Positions 9,455 through 18,112 are shown, numbered from the stretch's first letter. The stretch is DNA of 22,592 nt from Chara braunii (GCA_003427395.1 BFEA01000240.1:1626324-1648915); one strand, 5' to 3'. The notes: generated from the sequence alone by a model not told the origin. A program made the numbers and translations.

Positions 9455-9526
9455 GGCAGGACAGGCAGGACAGGCAGGACAGGGAGGACAAGCAGGACAG
9501 GCAGGACAGGCAGGACAGACCGGACA
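9455..9526 (+). repeat. 9-bp minisatellite, 8 units
   Basis: Units of GGCAGGACA with occasional substitutions, followed by degenerate GACAGA/GGATGG words to about 9900. The Leu/Ser/Cys-rich minus-strand frame is a translation of this repeat. Confidence 0.95.
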
Positions 9527-9900
9527 GATAGACAGAGAAATAGACGGGTGGACGGAGGGTGGAGATGGAGTATGCATACAGTGCATAGATGGGCATGGAC
9601 GAAAGACAGTCCCATTGGCAGATGGGTGGACAGCGGGTGGTTTCTTCTTCCTTTCTTATTCTCTTTTTTTTAATAAAAAAATTGGATGCATGGCATAATA
9701 CAGATGAATGGGCAATTGTGTGGATGGACAGGCCAGACAGGCAGACAGACGGGCACACATGGAATGGATGCAGGCATTGCAGGGATGTTGGGTAGGCGGA
9801 CAGGCTGGGTAGGGGGATAGGTGGATGCATGGGAAAGAATTTGACGTACGGATAGATGGAAGGATGGACGAATTGGTGGTCAGACAGATGAATGGATGCA
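9527..9900. repeat. cryptically simple GGATGG/GACAG-rich stretch
   Basis: Irregular repetition of GGATGG, GATGGGC and GACAGGC words decaying from the minisatellite. No gene. Confidence 0.6.
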
Positions 9901-10259
9901 TATGTGCAAAGGGAGATATTTGATGGAGTGGGATATGGCCTTTAATTCGGGGGACCGAAGACTACCAGTAGCACCGTGGGAAGAACCAAACGGGTGGCAA
10001 AAATCGCAAACGTTGAATTGCGATCGAAACAATTTTTTGATTTTTATTTTTATTTTCTTGGACAGATCGAAACAATATTCAGGATTTTTTGTGAATTCTT
10101 TTGAGCGCAAAAAATCACCGAAGCTGGCTCTTGAAAATTGCGGGACTAGACTCGCCTGTGCCTACCAGTCGGCGGCCCCCTAAGAACCCGACACGTAGGG
10201 CCAGGAGAAGCCAAATTTAAGCCATCGGGGGGAGTGGTGGTTAAAAAAAAATAAAAGAG

Positions 10260-10580
10260 GGGGAAGGAGGCGGAGTTAAAATGTTTAAGCATATTCACCA
10301 CTACAATGTTTTCATAATCTTCAACATTAATATATACCTAGAGTCCTAGACTATGAAAATTGAAAATTCTAAAAATTTTGGAGTGGTTAACGTGCTGCAA
10401 ATTATGAAACCGACTTTTACAGAAAATAGAACAAGGAGCGAGAGGAGGAGGTTGACAAATTTTCAGCGTCTTCACCACTTCAAAATTCTTAGAATCTTCA
10501 ATATCAATATGCATTCGGGCGTCCGAAAGGGGGAGTGTCCATAATTTTCAGCACCTTCACAACTTCAAATAAAACATATA
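10260..10580 (+). repeat. dispersed CTTCACCACTTCA-type repeats
   Basis: Related segments at about 10296-10335 and 10465-10570 share TTCACCACTTCAAAATTCTT, AATCTTCAATAT and AATTTTCAG words. Similar segments occur at 11660-11750 (+) and, inverted, in the 19495-20355 minisatellite. Confidence 0.5.
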
Positions 10581-11240
10581 TAAATTCATTTGCACTACAA
10601 TTAACATGATGCACCAAAAATGCGCCTATAGCACTAAACAAAATGGGTATTAGTTTCACCATTCTTAGAGTGGCAAATTTTGACGACAACATGATAAGAT
10701 CCGCGGAGGTCTTTTCTTCTTCGTTGAGAGAATGTAAACTCTCGGGCAGATATACGGATTTAATAGGTCTTCTTGCAGATCCTAAATTCTTCATATATTG
10801 CTACGAGACTATCAAGGGTATGCCTGGTAACATGACCCCTGCAAAGGCGCGAAGCTAAAGTTTTCAAAGAAACTTCATACCCAAAACGTAAAAATGATTT
10901 AGCTTTGAAATCATTAAAAACCTTATCAAATAACCATCGTTTGTTAAAAAAACAATAGCACTTCGTGTCTAGTGTACTATAGAATATCAATAGCTATAGC
11001 AGCTTTACATGTTTGTCTATCTCCAATAATAAGTTCTTATTGACCACGACCTATTGGAACAAGGCTATCCGCCGCTTTTAATCCTGTTTGCATCGTAATC
11101 GCCCCTCAGACCACGATGATGGCGATTACAGTTGCTCACTGATCCATTGTCTACTTACTTTCACAAGCTTTCTCTGGCGAGTGGCCTCTACCACCATGTA
11201 TGTTACTGTAATGTACAGTAACATTCAAGTCTACCCAGAT
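10581..11240. other. AT-rich stretch, two overlapping unidentified minus-strand frames
   Basis: Minus-strand frames at 10760-10990 and 10504-10794 overlap and might be one frameshifted coding relic, but I recognise no family. 11060-11140 vaguely resembles antisense small-subunit rRNA around CCTGTTTGC, too weak to call. Confidence 0.25.
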
Positions 11241-11315
11241 CGAAAAATAGCTTAGTTAGTTAGAGTGTCGGTCTGTCACGCTAGAAGTCGCAGGTTCAAA
11301 TCCCGCATGGTATAG
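11241..11315 (+). pseudogene. tRNA-Asp(GUC)-like pseudogene, organellar type
   Basis: It has an A-box/D-arm TAGCTTAGTTAGTTAGAG, an anticodon-loop-like CTGTCAC with GTC at 11275-11277, and a T-arm GCAGGTTCAAATCCCGC with 4 of 5 pairs. The anticodon stem is poorly paired and the acceptor strands do not pair, so it is not a functional tRNA as read. It lies 180 bp from an antisense mitochondrial-type rRNA fragment. Confidence 0.5.
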
Positions 11316-11492
11316 AAAATTTAGAGTTAGGTTTCATAAGGATAAATAAGTTCAAATCAGTTAAACGCAAGTCAACTTTGGAGACTTCCATTACTCCACC
11401 GACCGTTGTAAAATCTTCGCCAACGCAGCCTATGTTTTACATTCATCCGTTGATTGATGATGCATCTTTCAGCCTTCGATTGATTGCTTGCA

Positions 11493-11527
11493 TCGGGTTG
11501 CAGGTTTTCTATTTCACTCCTTTTCTT

Positions 11528-11561
<34 letters not shown>

Positions 11562-11610
11562 ACACTATTGGTCACTGAGAAATACTTGGGCTTAGAGGGT
11601 GGTCTCCACA
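11493..11610 (-). rRNA. fragment of mitochondrial-type large-subunit rRNA (domain I)
   Basis: On the minus strand the segment reads CCACCCTCTAAGCCCAAGTA, then CAGTGACC, AGTACCGTGAGGGAAAGGTG, AAAAGAACCC and GAGTGAAATAGAA. This is a conserved block of bacterial and plant-mitochondrial 23S/26S rRNA. As I recall it, plastid 23S differs clearly here. Conservation may continue to about 11390, but I cannot align it with confidence. About 118 nt of a roughly 3-kb rRNA remain, so this is an inserted organellar fragment. Confidence 0.75.
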
Positions 11611-11639
11611 GTTTCCAACAATAACATGGATTAGGATAC

Positions 11640-11760
11640 AAAAGGTATTGAAAGTATTCAAAATCTTCACCACTTCAAAATTTTAGAAATGTTCAATATT
11701 TATTCCAAAGGGGGCATTCAACATTTTCACCATCTTCAAGACTTTTGCAATCTAGTTTAA
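11640..11760 (+). repeat. dispersed CTTCACCACTTCA-type repeat
   Basis: AATCTTCACCACTTCAAAAT and later ATTTTCACCATCTTCAAGAC, similar to 10465-10570. Both loci carry AAAGGGGG between the two related segments. Confidence 0.5.
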
Positions 11761-11789
11761 AACAACTTTAAAATCATTGAATCACCAAC

Positions 11790-11812
11790 GGGGGTAGCTC
11801 AGTTGGTACACC
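11790..11812 (+). pseudogene. tRNA 5'-end fragment
   Basis: GGGGGTAGCTCAGTTGGTAC looks like an acceptor plus A-box/D-arm of a bacterial or organellar tRNA. Identity ends after the D-arm and no anticodon or T-arm follows. Confidence 0.35.
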
Positions 11813-11892
11813 AACGAAATGTTCAAATAGAAACCCCACTTCGAATTAATATACAATATGATAACATGAATTACATTATTGTGGATTGTTCG

Positions 11893-11940
11893 AGGTCAGC
11901 CAGTTCAATGATGATATCTCAAGGTCATCGTCCTTTTGAT
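11893..11940 (+). repeat. dispersed repeat copy 2 (see 1027-1080)
   Basis: Shares AATGATGATATCTCAAGG and CCTTTT with 1050-1079, then runs into A-rich DNA (11941-11950). The U1-like start of copy 1 is missing. Confidence 0.6.
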
Positions 11941-11949
11941 TAAAAAAAA

Positions 11950-12790
11950 ATAAAAAATGTTGAATCTTTCTCCACTTAAAAATGACTTTCAACCAAAATT
12001 CGGAACGTCGTTGATCGCTTGTGAAATCACCACAAGATAGAAGGTAGAGATGGTAAAAAGAAGAGAACATAAAACCTAAGCAACATGTATAGCATATAAC
12101 GTTCAATCAGCAAGACTACCTCACCACCCACACAACAGGGTTACACCAAAAGCGGACCCCATAACCCTACCCACTCTGTTACATGCTTTTTTTTTTTTTT
12201 TTTTTTCCCTCTTTCTAAATATCATGATCTCCCTAATAAATGTTCATTAGGTGAAGGGACCAATGACAATAATAACGATTCTAATGACCTTGACAAAACC
12301 AAATGAATTTTTTCAATTAATTTTTAAATTTAGCAATACGATACTAGAATGGCCCCGACACACTTTCCCGGCTGGGCTAAAAAAAAGGAAGTTTTTTTTT
12401 CTCTTTATCGCGTTTAATATTTGTTATTTTAAATTTAGTAAAGAAGTCTGATCTATACGTGAGGCAAAAGTTGTTTCGTTTATTTTTCTACATTTTTTTT
12501 TCTCAGAATTTATTTATTTATTGGACTTTTGACCCTATGTAGCATCGTGAACACGAACAAGCGCCCCAAACCCTCCGAATGCAAACATTAAAAAATCAAA
12601 ATCTCAAAAAATTCTGAAATAAATATATGTTATGTAAAATAACAATACAAGTAATGTTTTACTTGGAGTCATGTTCAAATTCCTAGCCAATCGTATGTTC
12701 AAAATCAGAAACTGAAATATATATATACATTTATTATATATCGTCACAAACAGAACTGCCCGGTAAACCGTAGGCAGAGAAAGAGAAGAG
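11950..12790. other. AT-rich stretch without recognised genes
   Basis: Contains a 20-nt T tract at 12187-12206 and AT microsatellite-like DNA around 12715-12740. No coding motif seen. Confidence 0.5.
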
Positions 12791-12810
12791 GACAACAAAC
12801 GAGGGGTAGT

Positions 12811-12847
12811 GACAAACTGTTTCGTCGGAGTTTCACCGACTCATCAG
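12811..12847 (-). ncRNA. hammerhead-ribozyme-like core
   Basis: On the minus strand: CTGATGA (12847-12841); a perfect 5-bp stem II GTCGG/CCGAC with a 7-nt loop (12840-12824); GAAA (12823-12820); a 3-bp stem III ACA/TGT with loop GTT; and the GTC cleavage triplet ending at 12811. All catalytic-core positions match the hammerhead consensus. The short stem III is typical of type I hammerheads found with Penelope-like elements. The flanks that should form stem I do not pair, so activity is doubtful. Confidence 0.5.
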
Positions 12848-12869
12848 GAGGCTGAAATCTCAACAGTCT

Positions 12870-14160
12870 GCTCACTGATTACACTGTAAATGATAATCTA
12901 GCTTAACCAAAATCAAAGTAGACTATCACACACCCACACCAGATGGAAAATTCTACAGACTGTCGGTTGACACCCAATCACAAGCCAGCAAAACATCCAC
13001 GAAACAAAGAAAGGTCTGTCACGGCCAAAAAATACACTCCAGACACGCCGCTGGCACTAGAGGCACAGCATGGTCGCCTATATATATTTTACCAAAAAAA
13101 AATATGTTCGCCCCAATATGTTTGCGAGTTGTTCGCGCGAATGGGAAGGGGCGTGAACACGTTCGCCATGCTATGCAGCTTTAACCCCTAATCGGGCCAA
13201 CCAGGCTACGTGGGCACGATATTATTCAACCATCAGTTCACACAAACCTAAGTAGAGCGTTTCGATTCGGACCTTAGGCCAGTAGCGAAAGCCACATGCT
13301 ACTTTAAAAAGGCGCAGTTGCAAGGTACCTTGGAATGTACCTTCGTCAATTTAGGCTCGTGTGATTTGAATTAATGATTTCAACTACCAGTACGTTTTCC
13401 AAAACTTTTTCGAAGTTGCAACTTAGATGCAGCTGCAACTTTTGGAGTTCGGTCTGCGAAGCAAAATGGTTGGGAGCGCCAGCCAAAAAAAGATTTGCGT
13501 TGTTTCAACTTTTTCTAACAGGCATTGATTCCCCGTATCGGCAAGAAGAGGCTCAAAGGTAGTGGGGGGTTAAGGGAATGAGATTGAGAGGAAATGAAAG
13601 TGAATGATTTACGAACGAGCCTAGGTCAATTGGTACACCTCATAAACTTAGAATATTGACCTAGCTTGAACTCCAAACACAATCAGTTCACTAGTATAAA
13701 ATAATAGAAAATAAAAAAGATTTTCAATACCAAAAAAAAAAAGAATGAGTTATAATGCTTTCTTAGAAGTAAGGACAAGCAGGAGTGAGGAACCATAACG
13801 AAATGTGTCGACAAACCAGCACAACACAGAACGACGCTTCCGTAGCTGTGCGTAATGAGGGGTTTGGCACAAGCAAATGTAGCACGAAATAAGGCATTCT
13901 GACAAATGCTATGCTTGTCTGCGGATAATAAGGGTGAGGTCCCACTAGCAAAAGGATGGGATTGGATGCTTGAATCTCATCGTGTTCGTCACGAGAGGTG
14001 CAAAAAATGACGACTTATCTGTTTTTCTGCATTGCATAAAATACAATCCGGATTCAGGTACTTAATTCAATCCTCTGTGTTACTTTAACCTCACCCTAAG
14101 AGCATGTGGAAGGCGTTATGGCAATGAGTATCAACGACAACAGAGCTTGCAGGTAGGAAA
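12870..14160. other. non-coding AT-rich stretch
   Basis: No gene recognised. A weak tRNA A-box-like TAGGTCAATTGGTAC lies at 13622-13636, without a credible T-arm. Confidence 0.5.
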
Positions 14161-14166
14161 CAAGAC

Positions 14167-14228
14167 TAAGGGCATAGTCACACAAGACCAGAGCTTAGTA
14201 TGAGAAGTCATAGTGTTAGCATGCCCTA
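14167..14228. mobile_element. 62-bp foldback with AGGGCAT ends
   Basis: Left end TAAGGGCATAGTCACAC; reverse complement of the right end TAGGGCATGCTAACAC. The ends match those of the 2104-2287 element but the interior is only about 29 bp. Probably a deletion derivative or solo-end pair. Confidence 0.45.
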
Positions 14229-14566
14229 ATTTGAGCAATTTAAGTCGACATAAAACCAATCATGTAGCAAACCAATTAGGTATCTAAATAGAACATACAA
14301 CATATATTATTTTGCATAGAGACAAAATTATTAAACCGTGTACTTTTAGCAGAAAAACCGCCTCCGAAAGGGGTCTGCGGGCGATATATGGCGCGTACTG
14401 ACAGTTTAAGAATTTGAAGTTAAAAAAATCGCTCTTGGCCTGTAAATTTCCCAAAGTAATATAAATAACAAATTACAAAGAAAATAAAAACAACCCGTGC
14501 TTCATTCTGTTTTCCGATTCTTCCAAACTCTTCTTTATTTTTGAAACAAACCGATTTCGTTATATA

Positions 14567-14593
14567 TGTTGGAAATCAAGTCTAACATCCCTT
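14567..14593 (+). repeat. small dispersed hairpin motif, copy 3
   Basis: TGTTGGAAATCAAGTCTAAC followed by ATCCCTT. The stem is kept through compensatory-looking changes (TGTTGGA/TCTAACA) relative to copy 1. Confidence 0.5.
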
Positions 14594-14707
14594 ACATCAA
14601 TAAGTCATACAACGCTTCTGTCAAGGTTTCTTAGAGAACTGTGACCTGGGTTTGGGTCTAGCCCATGAGCTTGGCCCTGGCGCAACCTAGAGCGTCGGTC
14701 AACAATG

Positions 14708-14732
14708 TAAGGGATGCTGCGGTCGTTTCCCA
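14708..14732 (-). repeat. small dispersed hairpin motif, copy 4
   Basis: The minus strand reads GGGAAACGACCGCAGCATCC then CTTAC, related to copies 1 and 3. It is inverted relative to copy 3, about 115 bp away. Confidence 0.45.
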
Positions 14733-14739
14733 ATACACT

Positions 14740-15234
14740 TAAAAAAGTTGTCAACTCCTTAAAGTTTAAACAAACAATAAAAGGACATACCAATCATAAG
14801 ACCATTAACATATCATCTTCCTTCAAGCAGAATGTCGATTATTTGTAGGTTCCGTAGCCAATCGAGGGCCGAACAATTGACCCCAATTAGGCTAAATAGT
14901 GATATGATAACCCCACATTCCACTCACAAAATGGAGTATACAGATAATGACAAATATTGCTCGTTAAACCGCCAATCCACACCAGTCCATCCGAGCCTAA
15001 GTTGACAAAAATACATTGGAAGGCTTGTGAGCCTGCAAATGCGTATTTTCAAAGCGACTTGTTGCTTTTCCTATCGGCTCAGACCCAAACCTAATTGAGA
15101 ACCTCTTACTGCATAAAACTAGTGCTTAGAGTCTGGTTCTATTAGCGAAGAGGATTGGGTTTAATTTTTAATCTAGATGTGTTTTGCGTAGAGACGAAGA
15201 AAAACAGATCAATCACTATTTTCTTCCTCTCTCC
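14740..15234. other. non-coding AT-rich stretch
   Basis: No gene, RNA or repeat I can support. Confidence 0.45.
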
Positions 15235-15753
15235 AAAAGCACATATAGATTTAGGAATTAACGCCAATCCTCCTCGTTGATGGGACCGGATCTTTGGCGG
15301 TTCAACAACATACTGGTCATGAACAATCTCACAACAATACCGCAACCTTGAAAATTACACGTACCGTTTTCCTGCTAACAAAAGTTGTATTAACGAACAT
15401 CATTTGCCCAACATTTTTTTTCGTATTTTTATTAATGACAGTTGCAGGACACCTATTAATGAAAACAATTAGAGTGTGAAATTGAACCAGCTCGAAACTG
15501 GGTACAACAAAAGCACGTCTAGATTCAGGAATTAACGTCATTCCTCCTTGTTGATGGGACTAGATCTTTGGTAGTTCAACAACATACTGGTCATGAACAA
15601 TCTCACAAGAGTCACAACAATACCGCAACCATGAATTACACGTACCGTTCTCCTACTAACAAAAGTTGTACTAACGAACATCATTTGCCCAACAATGTTT
15701 TTCATATTTCTTTTAATAACAGTTGCAGGACACCTATTAATGAAAACAATTAG
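15235..15753. repeat. tandem duplication, ~274-281-bp period
   Basis: 15235-15472 is repeated at about 15509-15753 with scattered substitutions and small indels. On the minus strand both copies keep an open stretch containing FINRCPATVI, VGQMMFV and TTFVSR, so the duplicated unit could derive from a coding sequence, but I do not recognise the protein. Frames diverge after TVRVI. Neither copy has supported start or splice signals. Confidence 0.8.
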
Positions 15754-15830
15754 GTAAGTAACATTGGTTGCCCTCTTACGAGGGGATAATTGCGGATTCA
15801 TCTTAACAATGAACCCATACCTGACCTTCT

Positions 15831-15928
15831 ACCTTTGAACAATACTTGCAAGCAGACGGACCGGACGAGCGTCCGGTATGAATCTGGTTGCAAGTATTGT
15901 TCAAAGGTATGCGTCTGCTTGCAAGCGG
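15831..15928. repeat. nested palindrome, 21-bp perfect outer arms
   Basis: 15831-15851 and 15888-15908 are exact inverted repeats. Inside is a perfect 7-bp hairpin ACCGGAC-GAGC-GTCCGGT (15860-15877). An alternative inverted pairing links CTTGCAAGCAGACG (about 15845-15858) to CGTCTGCTTGCAAG (15912-15925). A diverged arm copy lies at 16087-16110. Confidence 0.85.
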
Positions 15929-15976
15929 AACCCTCCCCCCTGACCAGAAGGCCCCGGACCGGATTGGATGGGGGCA

Positions 15977-16090
15977 TTTTTTTTTTTTTTTTTTTTTTTG
16001 GGGTGGGGCGTAACTGGTCTTCGGGTGCACATTCGTGCGCCGCGCGGGTTCGGTCCGCCGCAGGTGCGAAACCGCCCGAATGGCATCCGC
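15977..16090 (-). mobile_element. possible third GC-rich poly(A)-tailed retroposon-like copy
   Basis: A 23-nt poly(A) (15977-15999 as T) abuts a GC-rich body (16000-16090) that contains GCGCACGAATGTGCACCC on the minus strand. This resembles GCGCACGAATTGCGCACC in copy A at 6986-7104. Similarity outside that core is weak. Confidence 0.3.
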
Positions 16091-16190
16091 TTGCAAGTAT
16101 GCTTTGAACTAACGAATCGATTGGTTTCACCACACCCCTACCATATGGCAGAAGTCCACTTATCAGCTACCCTCCCTTCTTGGTTACAAC

Positions 16191-16336
16191 CGCAACAAAT
16201 TTCATTTTTGTTGATATTATCAAATTACACTTGGTGATATCTGTCAATGTTGAATGTACAAATTGGCCTACTTGTTGCTTGATATTATCAAATCACACTT
16301 GGTGATATTTGTCAATGTTAAATGTACAAATTGGTC
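16191..16336 (+). repeat. tandem duplication, ~79-bp period
   Basis: TGATATTATCAAAT, CACTTGGTGATAT and TGTCAATGTT recur in order near 16209-16256 and 16281-16328. Confidence 0.7.
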
Positions 16337-16460
16337 TCCTCTTTTCTTTGCGAGTTAGAGGGTCGATCTCTTTTGGAGGAAAGACTCTTCCCTTTGTGGG
16401 GAAGTGGGTTAATGGTTGTCGGGCTATCGGAAGGCATGGGATCCTAAACCTCTGAAAGTA

Positions 16461-16541
16461 TACCTTTCTCGGACTTTTGGCTAAGATCAAGTGTAGTATC
16501 TGTTCTGATCAGTTTAATACATGATCCGCCGCCCATCGGAC
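16461..16541 (+). pseudogene. truncated U2 snRNA copy A
   Basis: Starts TACCTTTCTCGGACTTTTGG and contains TAAGATCAAG, GTGTAGTATC (the branch-site-binding region), CAGTTTAAT and a degenerate stem IIb (TCCG...CGGA). Stem I carries GGAC instead of GGCC. Similarity ends before the Sm site and 3' stem-loops. About 80 of roughly 190 nt are present. Confidence 0.8.
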
Positions 16542-16610
16542 TTGTGGCAAAGTGGGTTAATGGTTGTCGGGCTACCTGAAGGCATTGGATCCTAAACCTG
16601 TGAAAGTATA

Positions 16611-16674
16611 CCTTTCTCGGCCTTTTGGCTAAGATCAAGTGTAGTATCTGTTCTGATCCCTGGACCATCGAACC

Positions 16675-16707
<33 letters not shown>
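16611..16707 (+). pseudogene. truncated U2 snRNA copy B with poly(A) tail
   Basis: U2 identity runs from TACCTTTCTCGGCCTTTTGG through GTAGTATCTGTTCTGATC, with an intact stem I. It then jumps to CCTGGACCATCGAACCACAT and 29 A. The join of U2 5' sequence to an unrelated poly(A)-tailed segment fits template-switching retroposition. No Sm site. Confidence 0.75.
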
Positions 16708-16783
16708 CATGTGAAAGGGAAGACGTCATGCATGTTTTAGGTCAGTCTAGGGTAGGAACTCGCTAGCAGGATAAATCTCTTAA

Positions 16784-16856
16784 TCGGACTTTTGGCTAAA
16801 ATCAAGTGTAGTACCTGTTCTGATCAGTTTAATACATGATCCGCCGCCCATCGGAC
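16784..16856 (+). pseudogene. truncated U2 snRNA copy C
   Basis: Begins inside the U2 5' region (TCGGACTTTTGGCTAAAATC) after CTCTTAA of the preceding unit, so it lacks the first U2 bases. It carries TAAAATC and GTAGTACC substitutions but keeps GTAGTA. Confidence 0.75.
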
Positions 16857-16920
16857 TTGTGGCAAAGTGGGTTAATGGTTGTCGGGCTACCTGAAGGCAT
16901 TGGATCCTAAACCTGTGAAA

Positions 16921-16989
16921 GTATACCTTTCTCGGCCTTTTGGCTAAGATCAAGTGTAGTATCTGTTCTGATCCCTGGACCATCGAACC

Positions 16990-17029
<40 letters not shown>
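16921..17029 (+). pseudogene. truncated U2 snRNA copy D with poly(A) tail
   Basis: Same as copy B, with a 36-nt poly(A) (16994-17029). The surrounding unit ends AGGATAAATCTCTTAA, as in the first unit. Confidence 0.75.
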
Positions 17030-17030
<1 letters not shown>

Positions 17031-17105
17031 ATGTGAAAGGGAAGACGTCATGCATGTTTTAGGTCAGTCTAGGGTAGGAACTCGCTAGCAGGATAAATCT
17101 CTTAA

Positions 17106-17350
17106 CAAGTAGGAAGCAAGGGCAGAGCGGTGGATGCTCATAAAACAACCCCACTAACCCTCAGACCGACATGCGGCCAAAACGAAGCGACACATTGAGG
17201 AGTTCAAGATTGTGGTAGGATCTCGGCAAGTCGAGGAACCTTCTGTCAAATAGGTCGCACGAGCATGAGAGGCAAATGCTCGTTGAAGAACATGTCTAGC
17301 CCAATGGCATGAAGGCGCACTTAGAGGGAGACCATTCATCTCTATTTTTT
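17106..17350. other. non-coding stretch
   Basis: No recognised feature. Confidence 0.45.
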
Positions 17351-17424
17351 TAAAAATAGAACGCACGGTCGAATATAACATACGTATGTTGTACGTGAAT
17401 ACAACATATGTACGTTGTATTCCA
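17351..17424. repeat. palindrome cluster with GAATACAAC arms
   Basis: AGAACGCACGGTCGAATATA is followed by the perfect palindrome AACATACGTATGTT and by GAATACAAC-ATATGTAC-GTTGTATTC. The words recall the hairpin arms at 8706 and 2362. Confidence 0.7.
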
Positions 17425-17796
17425 ACTATTGAAAATTTTGATTTAAAAAAGAAATAAAAAATAAGAATAAAAAAAAAAAAGTTATACAATATTGCAATAC
17501 AAACAACCTTTGTCAGAGAGTCGTGTGAATTTCAGAACCACATTCGATAAAAACATAAAAAAACTAGGAAAAAAAAACTTTTTTTACGGTGGGGACATTC
17601 TGTTTTCAATTTTTTTTTCCAACTTGGATTCTTTAAAAATGTTAAAAAAAAATAAAGAAAAAAGTGTTGTACAAAAGTGTTTTTCAAACACCTTTTTGTC
17701 TGAGGATCTCGACAAAATTCCCAAACAAACTTGCAAAAATGATGGTAGTAGAATAGGCTTCTCCTGCAAAGTTGTGCCATAAAACTTGTTGCATAA

Positions 17797-17859
17797 CGTA
17801 TCCCGTATGTTGTATTCGAATACAACGTACCCCGTATGTTGTATTCATATACGACGTAC
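17797..17859 (+). repeat. 29-bp tandem repeat with embedded palindromes
   Basis: Units 17797-17825 and 17826-17854 share CCCGTATGTTGTATTC, and a third start CGTAC follows. An 18-bp perfect palindrome GTTGTATTCGAATACAAC spans the unit junction. Confidence 0.8.
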
Positions 17860-17880
17860 ATACATTTTTTTTGGTTGAAA

Positions 17881-17926
17881 TGTCTGCCCTTACCAGCACC
17901 ACTAGCACTGGAGGGGGTGTTTGTTA

Positions 17927-17963
<37 letters not shown>

Positions 17964-17976
17964 TTTTTTTTAAAAA

Positions 17977-18017
<41 letters not shown>

Positions 18018-18074
18018 TTAAAAATTAGTCTAACCTTACGGTAAGAGGACTTACCAGCACCCCTAGCTTCCGGG

Positions 18075-18110
<36 letters not shown>
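17881..18110 (+). repeat. duplicated segment with three long poly(A) tracts
   Basis: CTTACCAGCACCACTAGCA (17889) and CTTACCAGCACCCCTAGC (18049) precede A tracts. Tracts are 17929-17959 (31), 17978-18012 (35) and 18082-18110 (29). Repeated poly(A)-tailed insertion or tract-mediated duplication would explain the pattern. Confidence 0.75.

Positions 18111-18112
<2 letters not shown>

Larger units (their letters stand above)
16395..17105 (+). repeat. two-level tandem array of U2 snRNA-bearing units
   Basis: A 148-bp subunit (conserved word GTGGGTTAATGGTTGTCGGG) precedes each U2-like segment except the one at 16784. A larger unit is repeated in tandem: 16469-16783 (315 bp) and 16784-17105 (322 bp). 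The 7-bp difference equals the difference in poly(A) length (29 A at 16679-16707; 36 A at 16994-17029). Other differences are few, for example CTAAGATC versus CTAAAATC, so the larger duplication is recent. Confidence 0.9.

Noticed and set aside
9455-9526. Possible CRISPR array
   Set aside because: Units are contiguous 9-bp repeats without spacers, in a eukaryotic context.
9312-9830. 172-codon minus-strand Cys/Leu/Ser-rich frame
   Set aside because: It is a translation of the 9-bp minisatellite and adjacent simple DNA.
11060-11140. Antisense small-subunit rRNA similarity around CCTGTTTGC
   Set aside because: Only a few short words match, and gaps are needed between them. Not enough to call.
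13618-13692. tRNA-like sequence with an A-box-like TAGGTCAATTGGTAC
   Set aside because: No pairing anticodon stem or T-arm can be built from the following bases.
16444-17055. Minus-strand frames of about 90 codons
   Set aside because: They are antisense translations of the U2 copies and their poly(A) tracts, duplicated with the array.
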